Positions 47,135-54,981 of a stretch of DNA of 64,000 bases are shown here, one piece after another (position 1 is the first letter of the stretch; each line of letters opens with the position of its first letter). Source of the stretch: Nitrospirota bacterium. Lineage in GTDB: Bacteria; Nitrospirota; Leptospirillia; Leptospirillales; Leptospirillaceae. Where the stretch lies: NCBI GenBank assembly GCA_021785195.1, contig JAJYGC010000009.1, positions 62,001-126,000 on the forward strand, given 5' to 3'. A program made the position numbers and the translations under genes. The notes beneath the pieces are model-generated. The model saw nothing but the letters and a program-made list of their open reading frames with translations. It did not search any database and was not told the origin of the DNA.

Positions 47135-48403
47135 GTGGCGGAGGAAAATGCCGATGACGGGTCCTCGCTCCAGTCAGAGTGGCTGAAGGTGGCGGAAATC
47201 TGCAATGGTTGCCGCCGGTGTTTTCATCTGTGTCCGTCCTTCGACACGCTTTTCGATCTGCTGGATGTCCCCGAGGTCGATGGGGATCCTGGAAAACTCC
47301 CCTCCGATGCATTGGAACGGACTCAGGATGGGTGCAATCTCTGTAAACTCTGCTATAACCATTGTCCATACTGTCCTCCCCATTCCTATGCGCTTGATTT
47401 TCCGGGGCTCATGATCCGATCCCGAATCCGTTTTGTCCGGAAGAGGGGGAGGGAGGTTGTAGACCGGTTTTTGTCCCGGACAGACCGGACGGGGAGGTTG
47501 GGGAGCCGATTTTCCAGGGTGATGAACGCCGCCCTTCGATCCCCCTTTCTCAGAAAGGGGGGGCAGCGGCTGTTCGGCATCCATGCCGATGCCCCGATCC
47601 TTCCTTTTGCCCGGGAGACCTTCTGGGATCGCCACAGGAAGGGGGCGCGCACTGAAATCCCGGGGAATGTGAGGGCGGGGGGGCGAAAGGTGGCCCTGTT
47701 CGTCACCTGCCTCGGCAATTACCAATTGCCGGAGATTCCGGAAAGTGTGGCGCTCATTCTGGAACACCATGGCATACCCGTCGTGGTTCCGGGGTCGGTT
47801 TGTTGCGGCATGCCATATCTGGACGTGGGAGATCCGGAAGGGTTTCGCCGGCAGGCGGCCCGGGTCCTCTCCCTTTTTCTGCCCCTGGTCAGGGAAGGGT
47901 ATCAGGTGGTGGCACCGGTGCCGACCTGTTCGCTCACCCTCCGCAAGGAGTTCCTGCGTTATGGTGATCCGGGGACGGAGAGGGCGTTTGGGGAGCTGTC
48001 CGGCGCGACATGGGATTTTTTCCATTATCTTCAAAAGCTCAGGCAAGCGGGTGAGCTGAAGACGGACTTCAAGGGCACTGTCGGGCGGGTCTCCTACCAC
48101 GTACCGTGCCATCTCAGGGATCAGAATGTCGGAACCCCCGTTCGGGAAATCCTGGGACTGATTCCGGGCTCGGAAGTGTTTCCGGTCGAATTGTGTTCGG
48201 GGCATGGCGGGTCCTGGGGAATGCGGGAGACCCATTTCCCGGATGCCCGGGCCAAGGCCATCAGGACTGTAGGTGCCATGGAAGCGGCTTCGGGAAGCGT
48301 CTGGTCTTCGGACTGCCCCTTGGCGGCCCAGGCGCTCGGGGCACAAGGACACCGTTCGGTGGAGCATCCTGCGATTCTCCTTAGGAAAGCTTATGGACTT
48401 TAG
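47135..48403 (+). CDS. Heterodisulfide-reductase/GlpC-like Fe-S protein
   Basis: It has 422 residues. Two N-terminal [4Fe-4S] sites (CNGCRRCFHLCPSF, CNLCKLCYNHCPYCPP) are followed by two CCG-type domains. The first reads VCCGMPYLDVGD; the second is degenerate (ELCSGHGGSWGM). This matches the Hdr/GlpC-type protein usually encoded with rubrerythrin and DUF3501. GTG at 47135 has AAGGAGGAGG upstream. No rubrerythrin gene is seen here. It likely handles electrons between redox partners; substrate unknown. Confidence 0.85.
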   Translation: MAEENADDGSSLQSEWLKVAEICNGCRRCFHLCPSFDTLFDLLDVPEVDGDPGKLPSDALERTQDGCNLCKLCYNHCPYCPPHSYALDFPGLMIRSRIRFVRKRGREVVDRFLSRTDRTGRLGSRFSRVMNAALRSPFLRKGGQRLFGIHADAPILPFARETFWDRHRKGARTEIPGNVRAGGRKVALFVTCLGNYQLPEIPESVALILEHHGIPVVVPGSVCCGMPYLDVGDPEGFRRQAARVLSLFLPLVREGYQVVAPVPTCSLTLRKEFLRYGDPGTERAFGELSGATWDFFHYLQKLRQAGELKTDFKGTVGRVSYHVPCHLRDQNVGTPVREILGLIPGSEVFPVELCSGHGGSWGMRETHFPDARAKAIRTVGAMEAASGSVWSSDCPLAAQALGAQGHRSVEHPAILLRKAYGL

Positions 48404-48453
48404 GGAAGTGAACACATAAATAAAGATTCTGGAAGGAAAGGATAAAATACCCC

Positions 48454-49050
48454 ATGAAACCCATCACGACCGCAGATCTTCTTCCAAACGCAGAGTATGA
48501 AAAGAGGCGGGCGGAGTTCCGGACAAACATGATTGCCTTCAAAAAAAACCGGGGCCTGAATCTGGGCCCCCTGATCCGCATCGTCTTCGAAAATCGGGAA
48601 ACGGTCCTGTTCCAGATCCAGGAGATGTTGTTTGTCGAAAATGCGACCTCTCCGGAAAAGAGGGAAGAGGAAATCCGTGTTTACAGTGACATGCTTCCCT
48701 CCCGAACGGCGCTCAAGGCGACGCTCATGATCGAGATTGTGGAAGAGTCCCGGATCCGTGAAACCCTTGACAGCCTGAAGGGGCTGGACAGGGGGCCCTA
48801 CATTCATCTGGCGTTTGGTGGAGAGAGGGTGACCGCATTGTTCGAGGCGGATCGATCCACCGACGAAAAACTCAGCTCCGTCCATTATGTGACGTTCCCC
48901 TTTTCCGAAGGGCAACGAAAACTGTTTTGCGAACGGCCGGTGACCGAAAAAGTGGTTCTGTTGTCCGACCATCCCCGTTACTCCGCGATGGTGACTCTTC
49001 CACCAGAGATGGTCCAGAGCCTCCGGAGAGATCTTGCCGATGAATCCTGA
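48454..49050 (+). CDS. DUF3501 protein
   Basis: It has 198 residues starting MKPITTADLLPNAEYEKRR. The blocks IRIVFENRETVLFQIQEML and LPSRTALKATLMIEI are characteristic of DUF3501, whose genes usually follow a Hdr/GlpC-like Fe-S gene, as here (51 bases downstream). Function is unknown. Its end overlaps the start of the NifS-like gene by 11 bases. Confidence 0.85.
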   Translation: MKPITTADLLPNAEYEKRRAEFRTNMIAFKKNRGLNLGPLIRIVFENRETVLFQIQEMLFVENATSPEKREEEIRVYSDMLPSRTALKATLMIEIVEESRIRETLDSLKGLDRGPYIHLAFGGERVTALFEADRSTDEKLSSVHYVTFPFSEGQRKLFCERPVTEKVVLLSDHPRYSAMVTLPPEMVQSLRRDLADES

Positions 49051-50215
49051 AAGGGCTTTTCTCGATTGCGACAACCAGATGCCCCTCCGTCCGGGCGTGC
49101 GGGAATCCATCCTTGAGGGGCTTGATTCCTATGCCAATCCCATGAGTCGTTCCCGGAGGGGAAATCTGTCCAGAACCCGGCTTGAACATGCCCGGTCGGT
49201 CCTGGCCCGGGCACTCGGGGCCCATCCTTCGGAAGTGGTTTTTGTCTCCAGCGGCTCTGAAGCCAATACCTGGGCGATCGAGCGGGTTGTCATGGAAGGG
49301 GGGCGCCCTCCCGTGGCGATCCTGGTTTCCCCCCTCGAACATGTTTCAGTGCTGACGGCGGCGGGTTCCCGAAGCCGTCAGGAAGGCATTCCGCTGATCC
49401 GTCTGCCGATCGATCCAAAGGGTGTGGTCGATCTGGAGCAACTTGACCAGATGGTCGCGAAGACTCCCGGCCTGGTTTCTGTCCAATGGGCCAATCCCGA
49501 GATGGGACTGGTCCAGCCCATTTCCGAAATCGGAAACATCGTCCGCAAGCATGGGGGCTTGTTGCACGTGGATTTTATTGCGGCGGAAACAATGGTTCCG
49601 GTGCGCTTTTTCGATCTCCCGATCGATCTCCTGACTGTTTCTTCGGCGCGATGGGGAGGGCCTCCCGGTGTGGCCGCCCTTGTGATCCGCAGGGGGGTCC
49701 GAATCAAGGCCATGATGGGGGGGGGGTCCCAGGAAGAGGGGCGCAGGGGAGGGTCTCAGCCTGTTTTCCTGGCAGAATCCTGGGCCTGTGCCATCATGCA
49801 CTGGGAATCCCACCGGACGGAGGAAAGACATCGTCTGGAACTCCTGTCGGCCCGGGTGGAGGGGTTCGTGTCCTGTCTTGAGGGGGTGAATGTTGTCGGG
49901 CAAGGGTCCGAGCGGATTCCGGGCCTCGTCAGCCTGCTGGCCAAAGGGATCGATGGACAGGCGGCCTTGTCCAGGCTGGATCGGGCCGGAGTGGAGGTGG
50001 GGACCGGTTCGTCGTGTTCCGCGGATTCCCTCAAGGTTTCCCATGTCCTGTCGGAACTGGGCATTCCGGTCGTCCTCGCCCAGGGATCCGTTGTGCTCTC
50101 GATGGGATGGGGGACACACGCTTCCGAAATCGATCTGTTCTGCCAGCATTTCCCGGAGGTTCTGGCAGATCTGCGGGAATTGGCTCCGGCCCTGAAACTG
50201 TCTGGCAGAGTCTAA
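49040..50215 (+). CDS. NifS/IscS-like class V aminotransferase fold protein lacking the PLP lysine
   Basis: It has 391 residues and is clearly related to NifS/IscS over most of its length (SSGSEANTWAIERVV, SPLEHVSVLTAAG, VSVQWANPEMGLVQPISEIG). Where the family has SGHK, it reads SARW: the PLP lysine is Trp205 (TGG at 49652-49654) and the preceding His is Arg204. The PLP aspartate is kept (HVDF, Asp178), the glutamine is Ala181 and Asn155 is Pro153. The catalytic cysteine equivalent (GTGSSCSADSLKVSHVL, Cys326) remains. ATG at 49040 has GGAGAG 10 bases upstream. It probably cannot form an internal aldimine. Confidence 0.85.
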   Translation: MNPERAFLDCDNQMPLRPGVRESILEGLDSYANPMSRSRRGNLSRTRLEHARSVLARALGAHPSEVVFVSSGSEANTWAIERVVMEGGRPPVAILVSPLEHVSVLTAAGSRSRQEGIPLIRLPIDPKGVVDLEQLDQMVAKTPGLVSVQWANPEMGLVQPISEIGNIVRKHGGLLHVDFIAAETMVPVRFFDLPIDLLTVSSARWGGPPGVAALVIRRGVRIKAMMGGGSQEEGRRGGSQPVFLAESWACAIMHWESHRTEERHRLELLSARVEGFVSCLEGVNVVGQGSERIPGLVSLLAKGIDGQAALSRLDRAGVEVGTGSSCSADSLKVSHVLSELGIPVVLAQGSVVLSMGWGTHASEIDLFCQHFPEVLADLRELAPALKLSGRV

Positions 50216-50230
50216 GATTGGAGGTCTGCC

Positions 50231-51139
50231 GTGAATGTCGTGGTGACGGGTGGTACGGGGTTCCTGGGCAAAGCTTTGATGGAACAATGGGCCGAGAGTC
50301 GAAGGGATGGGTGGTTTCGGGTCCTCTCCCGGCATCCCCCTGCCTATGCGCTTCCGGAAGGCGTGGAGTGGTTTCCGGGCAATGTGTCCGATTCGAAATC
50401 CCTGGAGCAGGCTTTTGAAGGGGCGCAGGCGGTTTTCCATCTCACAGGGATCCTGTCTGAAACCAGAACGCAGACCTATGAGAAGGTTCATGTGGAGGGA
50501 ACGGGCAATGTCCTGCAAATGGCCAAATCCGCCGGTATTACCAGAATCCTCTACCTTAGCGCCATCGGGGCCTCGATGGAAGCACCCTCCCGCTATCATC
50601 GGACCAAATATGTTGCCGAAGAAATCCTGAAGGCCTCCGGGCTGGATTGCACGATTTTCCGCCCCAGCGTTCTCTTTGGTCCGGGGGACAAGTTCCTCTC
50701 CCTTTTTGTGGCGATGGGAAGGAATCTCCATGTCCTGCCCCTGATCGGAAACGGACTGAAACGGATCCACCCTGTTTTTGTGAGGGATCTTGCAAATGCC
50801 GTCCTGATGGCGGGTGGAAATCCCGAAACGTTCGGTCGGACGTTCAGGATTGGCGGAGGCCGGATCTATCGTTACAGGGAACTGATGCGGGTCATTGCCG
50901 ATTCGCTCCACCTCAAGGTGATTGTCCTTTCCCAGCCGGTGGGCTTTCTCAATGGGGTGGCGCGACTCCAGGAATGGTTCTTTTCGTCGCCCTTTTTGAC
51001 CCGGGAAATGATCAAGATGGCCCTTGAAGACAATGTGGCCATTCCGAATGACCTGGTGACCTTTTTTGGAATGTCACCGTTTCCGCTCGAAGCCTATCTG
51101 GAAGAAGCATTTCCAGCGTCGGATGGCCGTCCGGGATGA
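50231..51139 (+). CDS. NDUFA9-like NAD(P)-binding protein (extended SDR)
   Basis: Rossmann protein with MNVVVTGGTGFLGKALMEQW at the start, and PSRYHRTKYVAEEIL with the YxxxK catalytic pair. The C-terminal part (RIGGGRIYRYRELMRVIADSL) matches the complex I NDUFA9 subunit family. It has 302 residues. It starts with GTG 15 bases after the NifS-like gene. It could act on isoprenoids or sugars; substrate unknown. Confidence 0.82.
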   Translation: MNVVVTGGTGFLGKALMEQWAESRRDGWFRVLSRHPPAYALPEGVEWFPGNVSDSKSLEQAFEGAQAVFHLTGILSETRTQTYEKVHVEGTGNVLQMAKSAGITRILYLSAIGASMEAPSRYHRTKYVAEEILKASGLDCTIFRPSVLFGPGDKFLSLFVAMGRNLHVLPLIGNGLKRIHPVFVRDLANAVLMAGGNPETFGRTFRIGGGRIYRYRELMRVIADSLHLKVIVLSQPVGFLNGVARLQEWFFSSPFLTREMIKMALEDNVAIPNDLVTFFGMSPFPLEAYLEEAFPASDGRPG

Positions 51140-51152
51140 TGCATTCTTCGTC

Positions 51153-51181
51153 TTGAGTCTCCGGTGCCTTTGGGGTACAAT
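51153..51181 (+). promoter_or_regulatory. sigma70-type promoter of the glutaredoxin gene
   Basis: -35 TTGAGT (51153-51158) and -10 TACAAT (51176-51181) with a 17-base spacer, 35 bases before the ATG. Confidence 0.65.
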
Positions 51182-51216
51182 CCCCTGAGAATTATCGAAT
51201 CCTAGGAGGTACGAAC

Positions 51217-51534
51217 ATGTCTGAAACACAAGTAAAGGTCCAGATCAGGGCATTCCTGAAACCCACCTGTGGATGGTCGAATGGGGTGCGTGCCGTTCTG
51301 AGAAAATATGGTTTGCCTTTTGATGATGTGGATATCATTACCAATCCCGTGGCCTATATGGAAATGGTCCAGAAATCCCACCAGAGGCTCTCTCCATGTG
51401 TGGAAATTGATGGAGTGATGCTTGCCGATGTCAGTGGTGAGGAAGTGGAATCCTATCTTATCCAGAAGGGGTTGGTTCGTCCTTCAGAGTCCGAGGACTC
51501 GACTCCGATCAATCAGGGCTGCCCCTCCCATTGA
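51217..51534 (+). CDS. Monothiol glutaredoxin-like protein with a CGWS active site
   Basis: It has 105 residues. A Grx fold has its active site in FLKPTCGWSNGVRAVL, in place of CGFS of the Grx4/GrxD group, which binds and transfers [2Fe-2S] clusters. The thioredoxin-fold TVP-like turn appears as RLSPCVEIDGVMLAD with a second Cys. It sits downstream of the Hdr, DUF3501 and NifS-like genes but has its own promoter and AGGAGG site. Confidence 0.82.
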   Translation: MSETQVKVQIRAFLKPTCGWSNGVRAVLRKYGLPFDDVDIITNPVAYMEMVQKSHQRLSPCVEIDGVMLADVSGEEVESYLIQKGLVRPSESEDSTPINQGCPSH

Positions 51535-51587
51535 AGTTGGGGGGGAGTGTTGGAAACGGTGCCGGGGCATTCCGGCCATTTTCAGGG

Positions 51588-51800
51588 ATGGGGGTTCCAT
51601 TGAGTCAATCTGTTCATGCACAGGCTGTTGGGGCCGAAGAGCGATCCGTTCCTCTTTCATGGCTTCGTGTGTTGGGAGTCCTTCTGTTTGCGTCCTGGAT
51701 TCCCTTTACGCTTTATCTCCTCCTTTTTGCTCCGCTGCCGATGGTCCATGATGCGGTGCATCCTGTCCGCCATGCGTTCAGCATGATCATGTGCCACTGA
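51588..51800 (+). CDS. CbtB-like small membrane protein
   Basis: It has 70 residues: one membrane helix (LLFASWIPFTLYLLLF) and the histidine-rich tail MVHDAVHPVRHAFSMIMCH. The H-x3-H-x2-RH...CH pattern is that of CbtB, the small partner of the predicted cobalt transporter CbtA. TTG at 51600, with GGGGG upstream, is an alternative start. No cbtA follows; the next feature is a tRNA and then an island, so a partner may have been displaced. Confidence 0.7.
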   Translation: MGVPLSQSVHAQAVGAEERSVPLSWLRVLGVLLFASWIPFTLYLLLFAPLPMVHDAVHPVRHAFSMIMCH

Positions 51801-51809
51801 GGGACTCTG

Positions 51810-51886
51810 CGCCTGTAGCTCAAGCGGATAGAGCAACAGCCTTCTAAGCTGTGGGCTGCTGGTTCGAGTCCAGCCAGGCGCACCAT
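51810..51886 (+). tRNA. tRNA-Arg (UCU)
   Basis: A 77-base gene with encoded CCA. Acceptor GCGCCTG pairs with CAGGCGC, the anticodon stem is ACAGC/GCTGT with loop CTTCTAA, and the anticodon TCT is at 51844-51846. The T arm has GGTTCGAGTCC. The 3' end is the left junction of the integrated element. Confidence 0.96.
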
Positions 51887-51930
51887 GTTTCATAAGGACT
51901 TAATCGATTCTCTTCTGCGGTCATTTCTTC

Positions 51931-51951
51931 TCTGTTCCATACATGTTCCAT
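51931..51951. repeat. Left copy of a GTTCCAT repeat pair
   Basis: Contains GTTCCAT twice, 11 bases apart, 45 bases inside the left junction. The same 21-base block occurs with one mismatch at 56207-56227, inside the right end and upstream of the integrase start. These fit integrase arm-binding sites. Confidence 0.55.
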
Positions 51952-51968
51952 TTCCGGCGAACATTTTT

Positions 51969-52043
51969 CCCCTTTTTGCCTTGTGGCTATCCACGGGGAA
52001 AATAATTCTGGCAGATTCATGGGGAGGGGAACCTACAAAACCC
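51969..52043. repeat. Deletion copy of the 56500-56842 segment
   Basis: TTGTGGCTATCCACGGGG here is joined directly to sequence matching 56795-56842 (ATAATyCTGGCAGATTCATG). The 275-base interval 56520-56794 of the right-hand copy, which contains most of the small gene there, is absent. The join is at GGGG in both. Confidence 0.65.
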
Positions 52044-52218
52044 ACTCCCTTCGGTTTTCCGTTCTGGGGTGTTGCTACTGCGGTTTTCGCTACTATTGCG
52101 GTTTTTCTCCCCGGAAAGGGAGTTTCAGGTCTGGGGCCAAAAAAGATAGGGGCCTATTTGGTCATTTAAGCCCTGTTTGATGTAGTGGGTGAGCCTGTGG
52201 CCTGTAGGGTAGCAGGCA

Positions 52219-52242
52219 AGCCCCTCCAGATAGGCAGGGGCT
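52219..52242 (-). terminator. Hairpin after terS
   Basis: AGCCCCT / AGGGGCT with a 10-base loop, 24 bases past the terS stop on the minus strand. A matching hairpin is at 57610-57634 after the second terS-like fragment. Confidence 0.55.
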
Positions 52243-52265
52243 ATGGGGCAGGGCGTGGAGCGGGG

Positions 52266-52844
52266 TTAATTCAGTGCAGGAGCATCCGAGAACAGGTCAG
52301 CCCGAAGGCCGCCGATCACGAGCGGGTTCGGAAGTATTTCACCCCGTTGATAGGCCATATATGCCACTCCTATCTGCCTCGCTTTCTCCGCTTCAGAGTC
52401 CGGGAAACCGCCATCAATGATGATCGCCCGTTCAAGGATCTTCTCGAAGGGTTCCCTTCCATCGGTGTTGATCTGAATGCCTATCTGGGTTTCCGGTTGC
52501 CACATCCCCAAATGTTTGCCGATCAATTCAAGGCTCTTGATCGCCGCTTCCGGCTTGGTCATCAGACCTTCCTCATTGGGCCGCATGGCTTCATCCTTGA
52601 TCCGGGACAGGTCGTTTAGGACGCTGGCCTTGGTTAAAACCGCGACCGTGGCCGCCTCTGCCCTCAATCCATCAATTCTTGCCGCGATCTTGCCGTTCTG
52701 TAGAAGTTCGAATGCCTTCCTGTTGACCGAGGAATCCTTCATTCGCCCGACATTGTAGGACAGCCGGTATGCCTCGGAAGCATTGCCGCATTCCAGGTAT
52801 TCGAGGCAGAATTTCTCCTGCTTCGGGGTCAGTCCGTGTGACAC
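52266..52844 (-). CDS. terS: Phage terminase small subunit
   Basis: It has 192 residues. The N-terminal DNA-binding part (LTPKQEKFCLEYLECGNASEAY, NRKAFELLQNGKIAARI) is the Terminase_2 small-subunit signature. In phages TerS recognises the packaging site; in satellites a stand-alone TerS redirects helper packaging. No large subunit lies near. The C-terminal 75 residues (IIIDGGFPDSEAEKARQIG...) are shared with the fragment at 57663-58082. Confidence 0.85.
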   Translation of the reverse strand: MSHGLTPKQEKFCLEYLECGNASEAYRLSYNVGRMKDSSVNRKAFELLQNGKIAARIDGLRAEAATVAVLTKASVLNDLSRIKDEAMRPNEEGLMTKPEAAIKSLELIGKHLGMWQPETQIGIQINTDGREPFEKILERAIIIDGGFPDSEAEKARQIGVAYMAYQRGEILPNPLVIGGLRADLFSDAPALN

Positions 52845-52845
52845 G

Positions 52846-53064
52846 TCACGCCTCCTTGATTAATTCCCTATAGCGATCAACAGCTCGATTGATGACTCGA
52901 CCGATTTCAGCAAGATCCTCGATCCCGTCAAGCTCGAATCCGTGGGCCTCATGGCCATTCCGGGCGAGGAAAGTAACGCGAATATGGCCGTCCGATGGGT
53001 AGAACCGGATCTTCAAACCATCGGACTCATCCGGTCGGAAACCGGCCAACAGTACATCTTTCAT
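52846..53064 (-). CDS. Small unknown protein of the island
   Basis: It has 72 residues beginning MKDVLLAGFRPDESDGLKIR. ATG at 53064 is preceded by GGGGGAGG. The frame is open further upstream, but the upstream part is debris. No family recognised. It ends 1 base before terS. Confidence 0.6.
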   Translation of the reverse strand: MKDVLLAGFRPDESDGLKIRFYPSDGHIRVTFLARNGHEAHGFELDGIEDLAEIGRVINRAVDRYRELIKEA

Positions 53065-53138
53065 TTCGCCTCCCCCTTGAAAAGCCCCGACCGGAGCCGG
53101 GGGTGTCAACAGGATTGAAAAATACCCCCCTCTGGTTT

Positions 53139-53303
53139 TTAAAGAGTTTCTATTTTGGGTTCGTCCGAATGTCGGGACAAGAGTCCTGATTTCCGCTTTT
53201 CCTTGAGCCGGTAGCTCTCTCCCTTGATATTGACCGTGGTGGCGTGATGAAGAACCCGGTCCAGAATGGCACTGGCGATGATCGGGTCTCCAAAGATCTC
53301 TCC
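53139..53303 (-). pseudogene. IS21-family IstB C-terminal fragment
   Basis: The last 54 residues of an IstB-like ATPase (FGDPIIASAILDRVLHHATT, IKGESYRLKEKRKSGL) are intact to a stop. Everything upstream of them is missing. It is a scar of an IS21-family insertion and deletion, and it is fused out of frame to the primase-like gene. Confidence 0.8.
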
Positions 53304-53487
53304 CGAGAAGCCGGGCGCACTCTTCGGAAGAAATGAACCGGATCCCCGCGGCCTTGGCAACGTCCAGGGGAATACCTGAAGAATGGAGTTTTTCTTGCAA
53401 CCACGCGGGGAAGGGTGTAGTATTTTCACGATGATTGTTCAGGTTTTCGGCGTCCTCTCGGCGGGGGACGCCTTTTTTTATTTTCAT
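53304..53487 (-). pseudogene. Truncated primase/DUF3854-like gene
   Basis: Only the first 60 or so residues remain (MKIKKGVPRREDAENL; FPAWLQEKLHSSGIPLDVAKAAGIRFISSEECARLLGR), the pattern of the N-terminus of phage or plasmid primase-helicase or DUF3854 proteins. Homology ends at the IstB scar at about 53304. In related satellites a pri-rep gene sits here. The frame then continues through the scar as a chimera. Confidence 0.55.
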
Positions 53488-53489
53488 TC

Positions 53490-53675
53490 TCACACCGCCT
53501 CTCCTGAAACGGTGTTCTTCCTCACCCAATCCTCAAGTGTCCGTCGGTCGTATCTGACCAATCGCCCAATTTTCGCAAACGCTGGCCCCTTGCCGTAAAG
53601 CCTCCAGCAAGCGAGAGTCTGCGGCCTGACCCCAAGAACATTTGCCGCCTGTTCCGAATTAAGAAGTTCGCCCAT
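53490..53675 (-). CDS. Excisionase/AlpA-like helix-turn-helix protein
   Basis: It has 61 residues (MGELLNSEQAANVLGVRPQT ... RYDRRTLEDWVRKN). The fold is the MerR-like HTH_17 seen in Xis and AlpA. ATG at 53675 has GGAGG upstream; longer starts are less likely. It would control excision or the element's transcription. Confidence 0.82.
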   Translation of the reverse strand: MGELLNSEQAANVLGVRPQTLACWRLYGKGPAFAKIGRLVRYDRRTLEDWVRKNTVSGEAV

Positions 53676-53806
53676 AACTACCTCCGTCTTTTGACACCTA
53701 TTTTCGTTGACGGAACTAGTCTGGCATTGGGTTTCAGGGGATACAAACAAGCGAATTTAGACTTTTTTCTGATGCTATTTTCGCTTGTTTTTTCTGAGGA
53801 GGGGGG

Positions 53807-54520
53807 TTACTTCTGAAAGGTCTTCGATCCTGCAATCTTATTGTAGATGTCGTAAAACTCGCCGGGGGGCTTGCCTTCTATAGCAGTAAGGACAAGTTTA
53901 CATAGTTGGTAGGGGATGGCTGTTCTATTGCGCTCTTGATCTCGGTCTCTTGGGATCGATGCAGTCGGTGGGATCGACTGGCCGTATTCCTGCCAGAATT
54001 TCAAAGTGTCCCGGATGATCTTCTGTCTGGGGTATCGTGCGGATTTCCCCTCCCCAAGAATTTCATCACATTTCGCAATCTTGACCCCGAGTTGGTTCGC
54101 TTGGCTGTCTGGGAAGAGCATTCTCAGGGGGTACTCTGTCCTCCGAGTTCCATCTCCCGCGATATAGGGCAGAGAGAAAGTTTCCCGGTGGTCAATGGCA
54201 TCTTTGAGAAGCTTCCGGTATTTCTCGATCCCCTTTTTTCTCGCTTCATTGGTAATCCAATTCCGGGCGGGGATAATCACTTCGTAGGTCAATCTGAATG
54301 GAAGTTCTTTGGCCGCTATCTGCTGTTCTTGGCTAAACGGGACATTCCTCGAGATGAGTCTTCGGATCTCTTCCTGATTATCGAGTAACATCGGAACAAC
54401 ATCATGGTTCGAAAGATCGATCCCTATTTCAGCCTTCAATTCCGCATTCTCCTTGCGTCTCCTGTGGGTAGGGGCCAGCGGGGGGAGAATCCCCGCGTTC
54501 ATCTGAGCGGGATCCTTCAT
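53807..54520 (-). CDS. Unknown protein of the island
   Basis: It has 237 residues, mostly helical and charged (ELKAEIGIDLSNHDVVPMLL ... WITNEARKKGIEKYRKLLKD). No family recognised. ATG at 54520 overlaps the hicA stop by 4 bases (ATGA), so translation is coupled to the toxin gene. It could be a replication or regulatory protein of the element. Confidence 0.6.
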   Translation of the reverse strand: MKDPAQMNAGILPPLAPTHRRRKENAELKAEIGIDLSNHDVVPMLLDNQEEIRRLISRNVPFSQEQQIAAKELPFRLTYEVIIPARNWITNEARKKGIEKYRKLLKDAIDHRETFSLPYIAGDGTRRTEYPLRMLFPDSQANQLGVKIAKCDEILGEGKSARYPRQKIIRDTLKFWQEYGQSIPPTASIPRDRDQERNRTAIPYQLCKLVLTAIEGKPPGEFYDIYNKIAGSKTFQK

Positions 54521-54735
54521 AACCGATTAAACTCTTCCACGGTCAGCCCGGCTTGTCGGATGATCGCCCGGAGGGTTCCCCGATCCAGAACGCGATGGTC
54601 AGGAACAACCACTTGAGCAAAAGGTTGGTCTCTCCGGAGAATGATATGGCTCCCTTCCTGACGCTTGAAAGAGAAGCCAACCCTTTTCAGACGACGAATG
54701 CACTCTTGCCCGGAGATAACGGGAAGGCCGGTCAT
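54517..54735 (-). CDS. hicA: HicA-type mRNA interferase toxin
   Basis: It has 72 residues. The HicA dsRBD-like fold shows in SGQECIRRLKRVGFSFKRQEGSHIILRRD with the catalytic His in GSHIIL, and GTLRAIIRQAGLTVEEF at the end. ATG overlaps the hicB stop (ATGA). Confidence 0.9.
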   Translation of the reverse strand: MTGLPVISGQECIRRLKRVGFSFKRQEGSHIILRRDQPFAQVVVPDHRVLDRGTLRAIIRQAGLTVEEFNRL

Positions 54736-54938
54736 ACAGAGACCACCATCACATCAAAGTGATCTTCCGGAACCGGGAGATGGTCCTGGATCAATGCTGC
54801 AATGTACCCCTGGATCGCCTCCCGAATATTGGCAAGAGCTTCTTCTTTCGTTTCTCCTTGACTGATACATCCGGGAAGGCTGGGACATTCCGTCACCCAA
54901 AAACCATCTTCTCCCGGAAAAAGAATCACTTGGCGCAT
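54732..54938 (-). CDS. hicB: HicB-type antitoxin
   Basis: It has 68 residues. The partial RNase H fold (VILFPGEDGFWVTECPSLPGCISQGETKEEALANIREAI) is the HicB signature. It is the short form and lacks a clear C-terminal DNA-binding domain. The hicB-hicA order and 4-base overlap are typical. Confidence 0.9.
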   Translation of the reverse strand: MRQVILFPGEDGFWVTECPSLPGCISQGETKEEALANIREAIQGYIAALIQDHLPVPEDHFDVMVVSV

Positions 54939-54981
54939 ATTGTCCTCCCATGCTCAACATCCCACATTGCTTATCCCTTCG

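Noticed and set aside
47174-48415. Minus-strand frame of 413 codons opposite the Hdr-like gene
   Set aside because: Antisense shadow; the plus strand has Fe-S motifs and a ribosome binding site.
49346-50911. Minus-strand frame of 521 codons opposite the NifS-like gene
   Set aside because: Low-complexity His/Pro/Gly-rich translation typical of an antisense shadow in GC-rich DNA.
51885-52169. 94-codon frame starting in the tRNA CCA end
   Set aside because: It begins inside the tRNA, has no ribosome binding site and covers attachment-site repeats.
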